Assembly (NCBI RefSeq): GCF_000378765.1
Contig: NZ_KB905342.1
Coordinates: 620,001-684,000, forward strand
DNA length: 64,000 nucleotides
Reading direction: 5' to 3'
Source: Psychroflexus tropicus DSM 15496
Lineage (GTDB): Bacteria > Bacteroidota > Bacteroidia > Flavobacteriales > Flavobacteriaceae
Below the pieces are notes generated by a model. That model did no database searches, had not been told where the DNA came from, and saw only the letters and a program-made list of their open reading frames with translations. Position numbers and translations under genes: made by a program. Of this stretch, positions 52,920-63,022 are shown in pieces; within the stretch, counting starts at the first letter, position 1, and every line of letters starts with the position of its first letter.

Positions 52920-53300
52920 TTATTTACCAGGTTTAATAATCAAAGCATTAGGGTATTCCGATTTGATTTGTTCTTTTACTCTATCGGCTTGAATTCTGTT
53001 TCTGAAACTTCCTATCCATACCTTGTAATTTGGAGTTTGGTATACGATTTTAGAAGTTAGATCAAGTTCCATAGCCTCTAATACTTGCTGGCTTTCTTTC
53101 GCTTTCTCCAATGCGCCAGAAAAGATTTGGATTTTGTAGGTGGTTTTGAGTTCGTAATTAGACTCTAATTCATGCTTTTTGTTTATCAATTCATCAACCT
53201 TTGTGAGTTCAGTTGAGGTTAATTTGGATTGGGCAAACTGATTGAATGTTGCTGCAAAAAAGAATATAATTGGGGCTAAAATGTTAAAAATTTTCGACAT
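52920..53300 (-). CDS. SPOR domain protein
   Basis: A 126-residue exported protein with a signal peptide (cleavage near residue 24, NQFAQS). A short coiled stretch (TKVDELINKKHELESNYEL) precedes a SPOR-type domain from about residue 52 (TTYKIQIFSGALEKAKESQQ ... YKVWIGSFRNRIQADRVKEQ). SPOR domains bind peptidoglycan lacking stem peptides, usually at division sites. It is divergent from the respiratory operon; the two starts are about 200 bases apart. Confidence 0.85.
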   Translation of the reverse strand: MSKIFNILAPIIFFFAATFNQFAQSKLTSTELTKVDELINKKHELESNYELKTTYKIQIFSGALEKAKESQQVLEAMELDLTSKIVYQTPNYKVWIGSFRNRIQADRVKEQIKSEYPNALIIKPGK

Positions 53301-53421
53301 ATTTTCAATTTTTAAACAAAGGTACTGATAAACCGATAGTCAGAGATTCATATTCTAATTTAGAAAGATTATAAATTGTCATTTAACATATGTAGGTATT
53401 CCAGAAACGCTCTTTAAGTGT

Positions 53422-53429
53422 TACTTTTG
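53422..53429 (+). promoter_or_regulatory. Putative -7 promoter element of the act operon
   Basis: TACTTTTG (TAnnTTTG) lies 71 bases before the start chosen for actA. No clear -33 element is seen at the expected distance. It would drive the actABCDEF-coxBA operon. Confidence 0.45.
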
Positions 53430-53500
53430 TAGTCAATTTTTTGACGCCTAAAACCTATGTATTTATGGGTGTCGCATTGAAAAAGACTAATAAATATTAT

Positions 53501-54865
53501 ATGAAAAAGACGATGGAACGCCCATTTATTCTGAAACATTTCTTCCTAGTGTTTTTATTGCTTTTCACCTTAACCACTTTTTCACAAGAAAGTGAGGCTG
53601 AGGCTCCTAAGGAAGAAAGTTCTCAAGAAGAGAGTGAGTCTGGATTTGGTTCTTATGTGCCCGATGTGGTGGCAAACGCAGATCCTGCTAAAGGTAAGGA
53701 GATGTTCAACTCTCTTTGTGCTGCTTGTCATAAGCGTTACAAAAATGCTACAGGTCCTTCTTTACATGAAGTTACTAAGCGTAGAGATATGGATTGGCTT
53801 TACAAATGGATTGTAAACAGTCAGGAGTTAATCAAATCTGGAGATACTCAAGCTGTTCAATTATATGAAGAGTGGAATAAGGTCGCGATGAATGCTTTTC
53901 CTCAGTTAAGCGAGGAAGATATGAACAACATCCTGGCTTATGTAGAACAGCCAAAGCCTGAGCCTAAAGTAGACGTTGCAGCCGCAGCTCCAGCAGAAGC
54001 GCAAGGTGGTGGTGGAATCTCTACTGAAATCGTATTAGGCCTGCTTGCTATTGTATTGCTCGTATTGTCGGTAATTCTTTATCTAGTCAATAAAACTTTG
54101 AACAGATTTGCTGAAGCCAATGGCATTCCTGTAAAAGCAGATAAACCTAAAGGAAAACCGATCTGGGTAGCCTTTGCAGAAAACCAATTCTTAGTTTTGG
54201 TTTCTGTAGTCTTTTTACTTCTCGCTGTGGCTTGGGGCGGATATGGCTTCCTAATGCAGGTTGGAGTTGACCAAGGTTACGCACCAATACAACCTATTCA
54301 TTACTCACACAGAATTCATGCTGGTGAAAACCAAATCGAATGTAAATATTGTCACTCCTCGGCGAGAGTCTCAAAACATTCTGGTATTCCTTCACTAAAC
54401 GTATGTATGAATTGTCATAAACAAATTGCTGAGGTGGCTGAAGAAACTCAGAAAGAAGGTCAGGAAGAATACGGTGTTGATTACAATGCTGAAATCCAAA
54501 AGCTTTACGAAGCAACAGGGTGGGATACTTCTACGCAGTCTTATACTGGTGAAACCAAGCCTGTAAAATGGATACGTATTCACAACTTGCCTGATTTTGC
54601 TTACTTCAATCACTCACAACACGTTACTGTCGGTGGGATCGATTGTCAAACTTGTCACGGCCCTGTTGAAACTTATGAAATACAGAAGCAATATGCTCCT
54701 TTAACCATGGGATGGTGTATCAATTGTCACCGTGAAACCAACATTAAGGTTGAGGGTAATGCTTACTACGAAAAAATACATGAAGAACTTTCCAAAAAAT
54801 ACAATGTCGAGGAGCTAACTGCAGCTGAGATGGGTGGATTGGAATGTGGAAAGTGTCATTATTAA
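53501..54865 (+). CDS. actA: Alternative complex III subunit A, multihaem cytochrome c fused to a monohaem domain
   Basis: Part of the quinol:cytochrome c oxidoreductase (alternative complex III). The 454-residue protein starts MKKTMERPF at the ATG at 53501; an open frame begins earlier at 53441 but without a signal. A signal peptide is followed by an acidic linker and a first haem motif CAACH (residues 73-77) in a monohaem cytochrome c domain. A membrane helix lies near residue 170. Then come five haem motifs: CKYCH, CMNCH, CQTCH, CINCH and CGKCH, the pentahaem ActA arrangement. The gene is 27 bases before actB. Confidence 0.9.
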   Translation: MKKTMERPFILKHFFLVFLLLFTLTTFSQESEAEAPKEESSQEESESGFGSYVPDVVANADPAKGKEMFNSLCAACHKRYKNATGPSLHEVTKRRDMDWLYKWIVNSQELIKSGDTQAVQLYEEWNKVAMNAFPQLSEEDMNNILAYVEQPKPEPKVDVAAAAPAEAQGGGGISTEIVLGLLAIVLLVLSVILYLVNKTLNRFAEANGIPVKADKPKGKPIWVAFAENQFLVLVSVVFLLLAVAWGGYGFLMQVGVDQGYAPIQPIHYSHRIHAGENQIECKYCHSSARVSKHSGIPSLNVCMNCHKQIAEVAEETQKEGQEEYGVDYNAEIQKLYEATGWDTSTQSYTGETKPVKWIRIHNLPDFAYFNHSQHVTVGGIDCQTCHGPVETYEIQKQYAPLTMGWCINCHRETNIKVEGNAYYEKIHEELSKKYNVEELTAAEMGGLECGKCHY

Positions 54866-54892
54866 TATTAATACAGAAAATTAAAGTTCAAT

Positions 54893-57800
54893 ATGTCATC
54901 AGAAAAGAAATATTGGAAAAGTGCTGAGCAACTTAAGGATGATAGTCCTTTAGTTGAAGCACTTGAACAAAATGAATTTGCAGAACATATTCCTGCAGAT
55001 GAGTTTTTAGGTGATAAGGATAAATTGGAGAGCTCTCAGACAACCCGTAGGGATTTCTTAAAATACGTTGGGTTTAGTACTGCTGCAGCCTCTTTAGCGG
55101 CCTGTGAAGGTCCGGTTGTGAAATCCATTCCTTATGTCGTCCAGCCGGAACGTATTATTCCTGGAGTTTCAGATTATTATGCAACTACCATTGCTAATGG
55201 TTTTGATTTTGCTAGTATTCTGGTAAAAACCAGAGAAGGACGTCCAATAAAAATTGAAACTAATAAGGAATCTAAAGGATTGTCTGCTGGTAAAGCTAGA
55301 GTTCACGCTTCTGTATTGGATTTATACGATATTAAGCGTCTTCAAAACCCTCAGATTGAAAATAGAGATGTCACCTGGACAGAGTTTTTCTCTTCTCTAG
55401 AATCAGACTTAAAAGCTAATTCGGATAAAAGAACTTATTTGTTAACTCAGACTTTCGCTTCTCCATCTACAGATAAGCTGATTAAGGAGTTTCAGGAAAA
55501 ATACCCTAACGTGGTTCACGTGGTTTATGATTCAATTTCAGAAGAGCCTGCTTTAGACGCTTTTGAAGCTAAGTATGGATTCAGAGCGCTTCCTAACTAC
55601 GATTTTTCTAAGTCAAAAATGATTGTATCTGTTGGCGCAGATTTTCTTGGAGACTGGCAAGGTGGTGCATTTGATTCTGGCTACAGTAAGAGCAGAGTTC
55701 CTAAAAATGGAAAAATGTCTCGCCACGTTCAGTTTGAAGCCAATATGACTCTGAGTGGAGCAAATTCCGATAAAAGAATTCCTGTAAAACCTTCGGTACA
55801 AAATCAAATTGTAGTTGAATTTTATAACCAAATTGTAGGAAGAGTAGCTTCTACAAATTTAAGTGATGCTGTACAGGCTCAGGTAGATAAAGCAGTAGCT
55901 CAATTAAAATCGAATTCAACAGGATCAGTATTTGTCACAGGATTACAATCTGTCGAGGCTCAGGCCATGGCATTGGAAATCAATGAAAAACTTTCAAGTG
56001 CTGTTTTAGATACTGATAATCCTAGGCTTATTCGTCAGGGTCAGAATTCTAAGATCAACACTTTGATTTCTGAAATGAATGCTGGCAATGTTGGAGCTTT
56101 GATGATTGCAGGCGCTAATCCTGCATATTCACTCCCGAGTGCTGATGCTTTTGTGTCTGCCATGGAGAAGGTAAATACAACTGTTAGCTTTTCAATGAAG
56201 AAAGATGAAACGGCTAAACTTTGTAAATACATAGCCGCCACTCCTCATTATCTAGAGTCATGGGGAGATGTGAGATTTACTAAAAAAGATTTCAGCCTCA
56301 TTCAGCCTACAATAAAGCCTCTCTTTAATACAAAGCAATTTGAAGATTGTTTATTAAAGCTGAATGGTAATTCAACTAAATATTATGAGTATGTGAAGGA
56401 TAATTTTAAGTCAACTTTTGAAGGTATGTCTTGGAATACTTCTTTACATGACGGTAGTTTTGAATATGATTTAAGTTTGCCGGCCCCTGTGGAGACCACT
56501 CCGATCAATATTTCTGCTGGAGCTAGAAAGCTTGTGTCTGGAAAAGACGCAGAAGGTTTAGAACTTACCTTATATACTAAGACCTCTCTTGGTGATGGTG
56601 AGCATGCCAATAACCCTTGGTTGCAGGAAATGCCAGACCCGGTTACCAGAACCTCCTGGGATAATTATGTTACGATGTCCAGAAGAGATGCAGAAGCACT
56701 TGGACTAGAAAACACGAATGTCGCTAACGGTGCTCTTAATGGTAACTACGTTGTGGTTTCACTTGGAGATAAGAAGCTTGAAAAGTTACCGGTCATCATA
56801 CAGCCTGGTCAGGCCCCTGGATCCATTGGTTTAGCCCTTGGTTACGGTAAAAAGGAGTCTATCCAGGCAGAAATGCAAGTTGGAGTTAATGCTTATCCTT
56901 TATATCAAAATTTTGATGTTAACCAAGTGGTTAGTGTAGAAGCTGTTGATGGAGTTCATGAGTTTGCTTGTGTTCAACTACATCACACAATGATGGGGAG
57001 AAAAGATATCGTAAAAGAAACCTCTCTCGAAATCTTTAATACAAAAGACAAACATCACTGGAACCCTACACCAGAAGTCTCTTTAAACCACCAAGAGGTT
57101 GAAGTGACCAATCCAGATGTAGATTTATGGGATGAGTTTGACAGATCTATCGGTCATCACTTCAATTTATCTATAGATTTAAACGCCTGTACAGGTTGTG
57201 GAGCTTGTGTTATTGCTTGTCATAGTGAAAACAACGTGCCTGTAGTAGGAAAAAATGAGATTCGTAAGAGTAGGGATATGCACTGGTTGAGAATTGACCG
57301 TTATTACTCTTCAGAAGATACGATAGAAGAAGATTACGAAAAGAAAAATGATATTTCTGGATTAGGTAGTGCTATTGGAACCTACGGCGAACTAGAGGTA
57401 GCTTCAGCAGAAGATGTACAGGTTATTTTCCAGCCTGTGATGTGTCAGCATTGTAATCACGCTCCTTGTGAAACTGTTTGTCCAGTTGCGGCATCTGCTC
57501 ACGGACGTCAAGGACAAAACCACATGACGTACAACCGTTGTGTAGGAACGCGTTACTGTGCCAACAACTGTCCTTATAAAGTAAGACGATTCAACTGGTT
57601 CTTATACAACCAAAACGATGAATTCGATTATCACATGAATAATGATTTAGGCAGAATGGTCTTAAATCCAGATGTGACTGTGAGATCTCGAGGTGTAATG
57701 GAAAAATGTTCTATGTGTATCCAAATGACACAAAAAACAATTCTTGATGCCAAACGTGAAGGCAGAGTTATAGAAGATGGTGAGTTTCAAACGGCCTGTT

Positions 57801-57967
57801 CTAATGCCTGTGACAACGGTGCCATGGTATTTGGTGACATCAACGATAAAGAAAGCGTTGTATATGAGAAAACACAAGAGGATAGAATGTATCACTTGCT
57901 TGAGTACTTAGGGACTAAGCCAAATGTGATGTATCACACCAAAATCCGAAATACAACAGAAGCATAA
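54893..57967 (+). CDS. actB: Alternative complex III subunit B (TAT-variant molybdopterin-like/4Fe-4S protein)
   Basis: A 1024-residue subunit that combines a molybdopterin-oxidoreductase-like domain, without visible cofactor ligands, and a C-terminal ferredoxin domain. Residues 50-75 carry TTRRDFLKYVGFSTAAASLA followed by a cysteine (twin-arginine signal and lipobox), after an unusual long cytoplasmic head, as in the TAT-variant family. Cysteine clusters for Fe-S centres are CTGCGACVIAC, CQHCNHAPCETVC, CVGTRYCANNCPY, and CSMCIQ with CSNAC. It passes electrons from the quinol side to the haems of ActA. Confidence 0.94.
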   Translation: MSSEKKYWKSAEQLKDDSPLVEALEQNEFAEHIPADEFLGDKDKLESSQTTRRDFLKYVGFSTAAASLAACEGPVVKSIPYVVQPERIIPGVSDYYATTIANGFDFASILVKTREGRPIKIETNKESKGLSAGKARVHASVLDLYDIKRLQNPQIENRDVTWTEFFSSLESDLKANSDKRTYLLTQTFASPSTDKLIKEFQEKYPNVVHVVYDSISEEPALDAFEAKYGFRALPNYDFSKSKMIVSVGADFLGDWQGGAFDSGYSKSRVPKNGKMSRHVQFEANMTLSGANSDKRIPVKPSVQNQIVVEFYNQIVGRVASTNLSDAVQAQVDKAVAQLKSNSTGSVFVTGLQSVEAQAMALEINEKLSSAVLDTDNPRLIRQGQNSKINTLISEMNAGNVGALMIAGANPAYSLPSADAFVSAMEKVNTTVSFSMKKDETAKLCKYIAATPHYLESWGDVRFTKKDFSLIQPTIKPLFNTKQFEDCLLKLNGNSTKYYEYVKDNFKSTFEGMSWNTSLHDGSFEYDLSLPAPVETTPINISAGARKLVSGKDAEGLELTLYTKTSLGDGEHANNPWLQEMPDPVTRTSWDNYVTMSRRDAEALGLENTNVANGALNGNYVVVSLGDKKLEKLPVIIQPGQAPGSIGLALGYGKKESIQAEMQVGVNAYPLYQNFDVNQVVSVEAVDGVHEFACVQLHHTMMGRKDIVKETSLEIFNTKDKHHWNPTPEVSLNHQEVEVTNPDVDLWDEFDRSIGHHFNLSIDLNACTGCGACVIACHSENNVPVVGKNEIRKSRDMHWLRIDRYYSSEDTIEEDYEKKNDISGLGSAIGTYGELEVASAEDVQVIFQPVMCQHCNHAPCETVCPVAASAHGRQGQNHMTYNRCVGTRYCANNCPYKVRRFNWFLYNQNDEFDYHMNNDLGRMVLNPDVTVRSRGVMEKCSMCIQMTQKTILDAKREGRVIEDGEFQTACSNACDNGAMVFGDINDKESVVYEKTQEDRMYHLLEYLGTKPNVMYHTKIRNTTEA

Positions 57968-57999
57968 TCAACTAACTAGGAATAAATTTATACTAAATT

Positions 58000-59466
58000 A
58001 TGTCTCATTACGAATCGCCTATTAGAAAACCCTTAGTTACAGGAGATAAATCATATCACGATGTTACTGTGGATGTGGTAAGACCTGTAGAGGGAAAGGC
58101 AAATAAATCATGGTGGGTTGTTTTTTCGATAGCACTCATCGCCTTTTTATGGGGTTTAGGCTGTATTGTCTATACTGTCTCTGAAGGTATAGGTACCTGG
58201 GGTCTTAACAAAACTATTGGTTGGGCCTGGGATATTACTAACTTTGTATGGTGGGTAGGTATTGGTCACGCCGGTACTTTGATTTCTGCCGTACTTTTAT
58301 TGTTTAGACAAAAATGGAGAATGGCCATCAACCGTTCTGCAGAAGCAATGACCATTTTCTCGGTCGTTCAGGCAGGTTTATTTCCAATCATTCACATGGG
58401 TCGTCCATGGTTAGCGTATTGGGTTTTGCCTATTCCAAACCAATTCGGATCTTTGTGGGTCAATTTTAACTCTCCTTTACTCTGGGATGTTTTTGCGATA
58501 TCTACTTATTTGTCTGTTTCTCTAGTGTTTTGGTGGACAGGTCTACTCCCTGACTTTGCCATGATAAGAGACAGAGCAGTAAAGCCTTTTCAAAAGCATA
58601 TCTATGGGATCCTTTCTTTTGGATGGAGTGGAAGAGCAAAAGACTGGCAACGTTTTGAAGAAGTTTCTCTGGTTTTAGCTGGACTTGCGACGCCTTTGGT
58701 ACTTTCTGTACACACGATTGTATCTTTTGACTTTGCGACTTCTGTGATTCCAGGATGGCACACCACAATTTTCCCACCATATTTTGTTGCAGGTGCTGTA
58801 TTTTCTGGTTTCGCCATGGTAAATACACTCCTTATTGTAATGAGAAAGGTTTCTAATTTAGAAAACTATATTACAATACAGCATATAGAATTGATGAACA
58901 TCGTTATTATGATCACAGGTTCTATTGTAGGTGTAGCTTATATCACTGAGTTATTCATGGCTTGGTATTCTGGTGTTGAATACGAACAATATGCCTTTTT
59001 AAATAGAGCTACAGGACCTTATGCCTGGGCTTATTGGGCAATGATGACTTGTAATGTATTCTCTCCACAGTTTATGTGGTTTCCTAAGCTGAGACGAAGC
59101 ATTATGTTCTCCTTCTTTATTTCGATTGTTGTAAACATTGGGATGTGGTTTGAACGTTTTGTCATTATCGTAACCTCACTGCATAGGGATTATATGCCAT
59201 CTGCCTGGACAATGTTCTCACCAACTTTTGTAGATATTGGGATATTTGTAGGAACTATAGGATTTTTCTTTGTATTGTTCCTTTTATATTCAAGAACCTT
59301 CCCTGTAATTGCTCAAGCTGAAGTTAAGTCTATCTTGAAATCATCAGGTGAAAAATATAAGAACATAAGAGCTGAAAAAGGCGATGATGCAAAGTTGTAC
59401 GATGAACCTGAACAAGAGCCTTTACCAGATTTTTCAGCACAGTTTAATTCTAAATCAAACTCATAA
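58000..59466 (+). CDS. actC: Alternative complex III subunit C (NrfD/PsrC family)
   Basis: A 488-residue inner-membrane protein with ten helices, NrfD/PsrC family. Typical features are WWVGIGHAGTLISAVLLLFRQ and HMGRPWLAYWVLPIPNQ in the first half, which bind quinol. It begins 32 bases after actB and overlaps the actD start by one base. The C-terminal tail after residue 430 is polar and acidic. It is the quinol-oxidising, possibly proton-translocating, part of the complex. Confidence 0.94.
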   Translation: MSHYESPIRKPLVTGDKSYHDVTVDVVRPVEGKANKSWWVVFSIALIAFLWGLGCIVYTVSEGIGTWGLNKTIGWAWDITNFVWWVGIGHAGTLISAVLLLFRQKWRMAINRSAEAMTIFSVVQAGLFPIIHMGRPWLAYWVLPIPNQFGSLWVNFNSPLLWDVFAISTYLSVSLVFWWTGLLPDFAMIRDRAVKPFQKHIYGILSFGWSGRAKDWQRFEEVSLVLAGLATPLVLSVHTIVSFDFATSVIPGWHTTIFPPYFVAGAVFSGFAMVNTLLIVMRKVSNLENYITIQHIELMNIVIMITGSIVGVAYITELFMAWYSGVEYEQYAFLNRATGPYAWAYWAMMTCNVFSPQFMWFPKLRRSIMFSFFISIVVNIGMWFERFVIIVTSLHRDYMPSAWTMFSPTFVDIGIFVGTIGFFFVLFLLYSRTFPVIAQAEVKSILKSSGEKYKNIRAEKGDDAKLYDEPEQEPLPDFSAQFNSKSNS

Positions 59467-59993
59467 TGGCATCAAAAGTTTTACATGCGATTTTTACAGA
59501 TGATGATATATTGATGCAGGCTGTCAAAGCATTGCGAGAAAAAAAATATACAATAAACGAAGTGTTTTGTCCATTCCCAGTACACGGTCTTGACAAGGCT
59601 ATGGGTATGCCACATACGCGTTTAGCTATTACATCTTTTCTTTATGGATTGGTTGGTTTAGCTGTCGCTACCTGGATGATGAATTTTATCATGATTGAGG
59701 ACTGGCCACAAAATATTGGTGGTAAGCCAAGTTTCAGTTATCTGGAAAATATGCCAGCATTTGTCCCGATCATGTTCGAGATGACAGTGTTTTTTGCTGC
59801 CCACCTTATGGTGATTACTTTCTACATGAGAAGTAAACTATGGCCTTTTAAAAAAGCAGAAAATCCAGATGTTAGAACCACCGATGATAAATTTTTAATG
59901 GAGATTTCAGTCAATGAAGCCAATGTTCAAGCTATTGCAGAAGTACTTCATGAGAACGGTGCAGCTGAAATCAAATTAATAGATAATAAATAA
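59466..59993 (+). CDS. actD: Alternative complex III subunit D (DUF3341)
   Basis: A 175-residue protein with an N-terminal soluble part (KVLHAIFTDDDILMQAVKAL ... VHGLDKAMG) and two membrane helices (ITSFLYGLVGLAVATWMMNF; PIMFEMTVFFAAHLMVITF). This is the DUF3341/ActD layout. Its ATG overlaps the actC stop. No cofactor site is visible; ActD is a structural membrane subunit in characterised complexes. Confidence 0.92.
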   Translation: MASKVLHAIFTDDDILMQAVKALREKKYTINEVFCPFPVHGLDKAMGMPHTRLAITSFLYGLVGLAVATWMMNFIMIEDWPQNIGGKPSFSYLENMPAFVPIMFEMTVFFAAHLMVITFYMRSKLWPFKKAENPDVRTTDDKFLMEISVNEANVQAIAEVLHENGAAEIKLIDNK

Positions 59994-59997
59994 GTTT

Positions 59998-60591
59998 ATG
60001 AAAAGTTTGTTGACCATATTACTTATAGCTTTAACGCTCATCTCCTGTAACGATGAGACGCAAAGAAACTATCAGTATTTTCCTAATATGTATGAGTCTG
60101 TTCCATACGATACTTATGGAGAATATGAAATTTTTCCTGAAGAGCAAGAAGCGCTTCAGGTGGACGAAGGAACTATTCCAAGAGGCTTTATGCCGTATGA
60201 CTATGAAGATAGCGCCGAAGGATATGATAAAGCTAAAGAAGAATTAAAAAATCCTCTTCCATACACAGAAGCCAATCTTGCAGAAGGAAGACAATTGTAC
60301 ACCATCTACTGTGCAACTTGTCATGGCGATAAAGGTAATGGAAAGGGTTATTTGGTAGAGCGTGAAAAAATTTTGGGGGTTCCTAGTTACGATGACCAAG
60401 GAAGAGCCATTACAGAAGGTAGTGTTTATCATGTCATGTGGCATGGTATTAATACCATGGGCTCTTACGCATCACAAATGAATAGTGAAGAATTATGGCT
60501 GGTAGACCATTACGTGATGCAACTTAAAGATGAGCTTGAAGGTAAAGAGCCTAGAGCATTTGAGTCAGAAAAAGGAACAGAATCAGAGTAA
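59998..60591 (+). CDS. actE: Alternative complex III subunit E (monohaem cytochrome c)
   Basis: A 197-residue lipoprotein-like protein; its signal has LTLISC with a cysteine near residue 17. The cytochrome domain has the haem motif CATCH near residue 104 (YTIYCATCHGDKGNGKGYL) and an axial methionine in the NTMGSYASQM segment. It accepts electrons at the periplasmic side of the complex. Four bases separate it from actD. Confidence 0.92.
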   Translation: MKSLLTILLIALTLISCNDETQRNYQYFPNMYESVPYDTYGEYEIFPEEQEALQVDEGTIPRGFMPYDYEDSAEGYDKAKEELKNPLPYTEANLAEGRQLYTIYCATCHGDKGNGKGYLVEREKILGVPSYDDQGRAITEGSVYHVMWHGINTMGSYASQMNSEELWLVDHYVMQLKDELEGKEPRAFESEKGTESE

Positions 60592-60620
60592 GAACAAGTA
60601 TAATACATAGCTGAGATATT

Positions 60621-61925
60621 ATGTACACAATGTCAAGTAAAATAAAATTATTCTCTTTAATCCTTATTATTGTAGGGGCTATTGGTTTGGTTTACGGATT
60701 TATAGATGCGCCATCTTCAGTTGAAGAAGTTAAAGAAATGCTTCATAATGACCATGCCTCTCACGGCGGAGAAAGCGTAGCTATGGAGTCAGGCCACGCT
60801 TCTGAGGAAGCACACGGCGATGAACACGCTGAGCATCTTTATCATCAATTACACAATAAACCTTGGGCTGCCATCTATGTGCCAGCTCTGTTTATATTCC
60901 TAATTTCATTAGGTGTTTTTGTATTCTATGCTTTGCAGAATGCTGCTCAGGCTGGATGGTCCCCTGTATTGTTCAGAGTCATGGAAGGCATAGCCTCCTA
61001 CCTTGTTCCAGGAGGAATTATTGTGTATTTACTTTTAATACTCTCTAGTCTTCACCTTAATCACCTCTTTGTTTGGATGGATCCTGAAGTTGTAGCACAT
61101 GATGAAATTATACAGAATAAAACAGCCTATCTCAATACACCGTTTTTCTTAATTAGAGCAGCCATTTATATCGTTGGGTGGATTTTATTTTCAAAGTTCA
61201 TTATCAAGAACTCTCGTAAAATGGATGATGGTTTTGACTTAAAGTTACATAAGCGTAATTTCAAGTTGTCCGCAATGTTTTTGGTCTTTTTCATCGTTAC
61301 AGAATCTATGATGTCTTGGGACTGGATCATGAGTATAGATACACACTGGTTTAGTACATTATTTGGATGGTTTGTATTGGCAAGTATCCTTGTGTCTGCG
61401 GTTACTACTATAGCTTTAGTTACTATTTACCTTAAAGGTAAAGGCTACCTTGAAATCGTCAATAACAGTCACATTCATGATCTAGCAAAATTCATGATGG
61501 GATTCTCAATATTTTGGGCTTACCTATGGTTCTCTCAGTTCCTATTGATTTGGTATTCAAATATACCAGAGGAGGTCACATATTATGCTTCAAGACTGGA
61601 GGACTACCCATTGTTATTTTTTGGAACAGTGATCCTAAACTGGGTTTTACCAATGTTGATTTTAATAAATTCAGATTTTAAAAGAATCAACTGGATTGTT
61701 GTATTTGCAGGAATTATAATCTTACTAGGACATTACCTCAATTTCTTTGTTATGATTATGCCTGGTACAGTTGGCGAGTCCTGGTTCATTGGAATACCAG
61801 AAATAAGTTCACTTATGTTAATCGCTGGTTTGTTTATATATACAGTGTTCAATGCTCTAGCGAAAGCTCCATTGACAGTAAAAAACAACGCTTTCTTAGA
61901 AGAAAGCAAACATTTTCACTACTAA
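60621..61925 (+). CDS. actF: Alternative complex III subunit F (NrfD-like quinol:cytochrome c oxidoreductase)
   Basis: A 434-residue membrane protein with about ten helices and a His-rich periplasmic loop (ESGHASEEAHGDEHAEHLYH, residues ~53-72). The start MYTMSSKIKLF at 60621 agrees with relatives; an in-frame ATG at 60630 is an alternative. Segments SMMSWDWIMSIDTHWFSTLF and FSIFWAYLWFSQFLLIWYSN are typical of ActF. It is the second NrfD-type subunit and is followed 22 bases later by coxB. Confidence 0.93.
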   Translation: MYTMSSKIKLFSLILIIVGAIGLVYGFIDAPSSVEEVKEMLHNDHASHGGESVAMESGHASEEAHGDEHAEHLYHQLHNKPWAAIYVPALFIFLISLGVFVFYALQNAAQAGWSPVLFRVMEGIASYLVPGGIIVYLLLILSSLHLNHLFVWMDPEVVAHDEIIQNKTAYLNTPFFLIRAAIYIVGWILFSKFIIKNSRKMDDGFDLKLHKRNFKLSAMFLVFFIVTESMMSWDWIMSIDTHWFSTLFGWFVLASILVSAVTTIALVTIYLKGKGYLEIVNNSHIHDLAKFMMGFSIFWAYLWFSQFLLIWYSNIPEEVTYYASRLEDYPLLFFGTVILNWVLPMLILINSDFKRINWIVVFAGIIILLGHYLNFFVMIMPGTVGESWFIGIPEISSLMLIAGLFIYTVFNALAKAPLTVKNNAFLEESKHFHY

Positions 61926-61947
61926 ATATTTAAAAGAAAGATAGAAG

Positions 61948-63000
61948 ATGACCGCATTACTTATAATATTAGTCGCAGCTCTACTTGGAATCACGATTTG
62001 GCAGATCTCAAAAATCTTCAAATTATCACAGCCTATTGAAAGTGATGATTCTCAAATTGCGAACAATAAAGACAACCAAAAGCAGGGAAAAATGTTTCTC
62101 GTTTTCACTGTCTTTTTATATGGATTGATGATTTATTCCTTTTGGGAACTTAGTAAATTCTATGCACCAGGAGCATCAGCTCATTCTGAAGATTACGATC
62201 AATTGTTCTTTATTTCCCTCGGTTTAATCATGTTTGTTCAGGTAATTATCCAATTCCTGATTCACTGGTTTGCTTACAAATACAGAGGAAAAGAAGGTCA
62301 AAAGGCGCTTTTCTATGCCGATAATGATAAGTTAGAATTCATTTGGACAATTATTCCTGTTATTACCCTTGCCGCCTTAATCATTTACGGATTATTTAGC
62401 TGGTCTGAAATTATGAATGTAGAAGAAACGGAGGATACTTTGGTAGTAGAAATTTACGCTTACCAGTTTGACTGGAGAGCACGATATTCTGGTTCAGATA
62501 AGACTTTAGGAGAAGCTAATGTTAGATTCATAGAAGGGGTTAATCAACTGGGCCTTAACGAGTCAGATCCTTACGCTCAGGATGATATTATTACCTCAGA
62601 GTTACATCTTCCTGTAGATAGACCTGTGTTATTCAAGTTTAGATCTCAGGATGTACTTCATTCAGCTTATTTTCCATTTTTCAGGTCTCAGATGAATGTT
62701 GTACCAGGTATGACCACTCAGTTCGGGTTCACACCTACAACAACTTCTAAAGAAATCCGAAATAGCGAATACATGGTTGAAAAAGTTCGTAATATCAACG
62801 AAATTCGTAAAAACAACGATAATTTAGGTCCTGACGAGAAAAGTTATGAGTTTGAGTATTATTTACTTTGTAACAAGATATGTGGAGTTTCGCACTACAA
62901 TATGCAAATGAAAATAGTAGTTGAAACTGAAGAAGAATATCAAAAATGGATTAATGAGCAGCAAACCTTTGGAGAATTAACTGCTCAATCACAAAATTAA
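61948..63000 (+). CDS. coxB: Cytochrome c oxidase subunit II
   Basis: Carries the CuA centre that receives electrons from cytochrome c. The 350-residue protein has three hydrophobic stretches: one at the N-terminus and two (residues ~50-65 and ~85-110) before the cupredoxin domain. A KLEFIWTIIPVITLAALI helix marks the domain's start. The CuA ligands are visible as C308, C312, H316 and M319 in CNKICGVSHYNMQM, and an earlier histidine in DVLHSAYFPFF. The arrangement after actF shows direct coupling of complex III and oxidase; in several Bacteroidota these form a supercomplex. Confidence 0.95.
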   Translation: MTALLIILVAALLGITIWQISKIFKLSQPIESDDSQIANNKDNQKQGKMFLVFTVFLYGLMIYSFWELSKFYAPGASAHSEDYDQLFFISLGLIMFVQVIIQFLIHWFAYKYRGKEGQKALFYADNDKLEFIWTIIPVITLAALIIYGLFSWSEIMNVEETEDTLVVEIYAYQFDWRARYSGSDKTLGEANVRFIEGVNQLGLNESDPYAQDDIITSELHLPVDRPVLFKFRSQDVLHSAYFPFFRSQMNVVPGMTTQFGFTPTTTSKEIRNSEYMVEKVRNINEIRKNNDNLGPDEKSYEFEYYLLCNKICGVSHYNMQMKIVVETEEEYQKWINEQQTFGELTAQSQN

Positions 63001-63022
63001 TATTAAATAAATAGAAATATAT

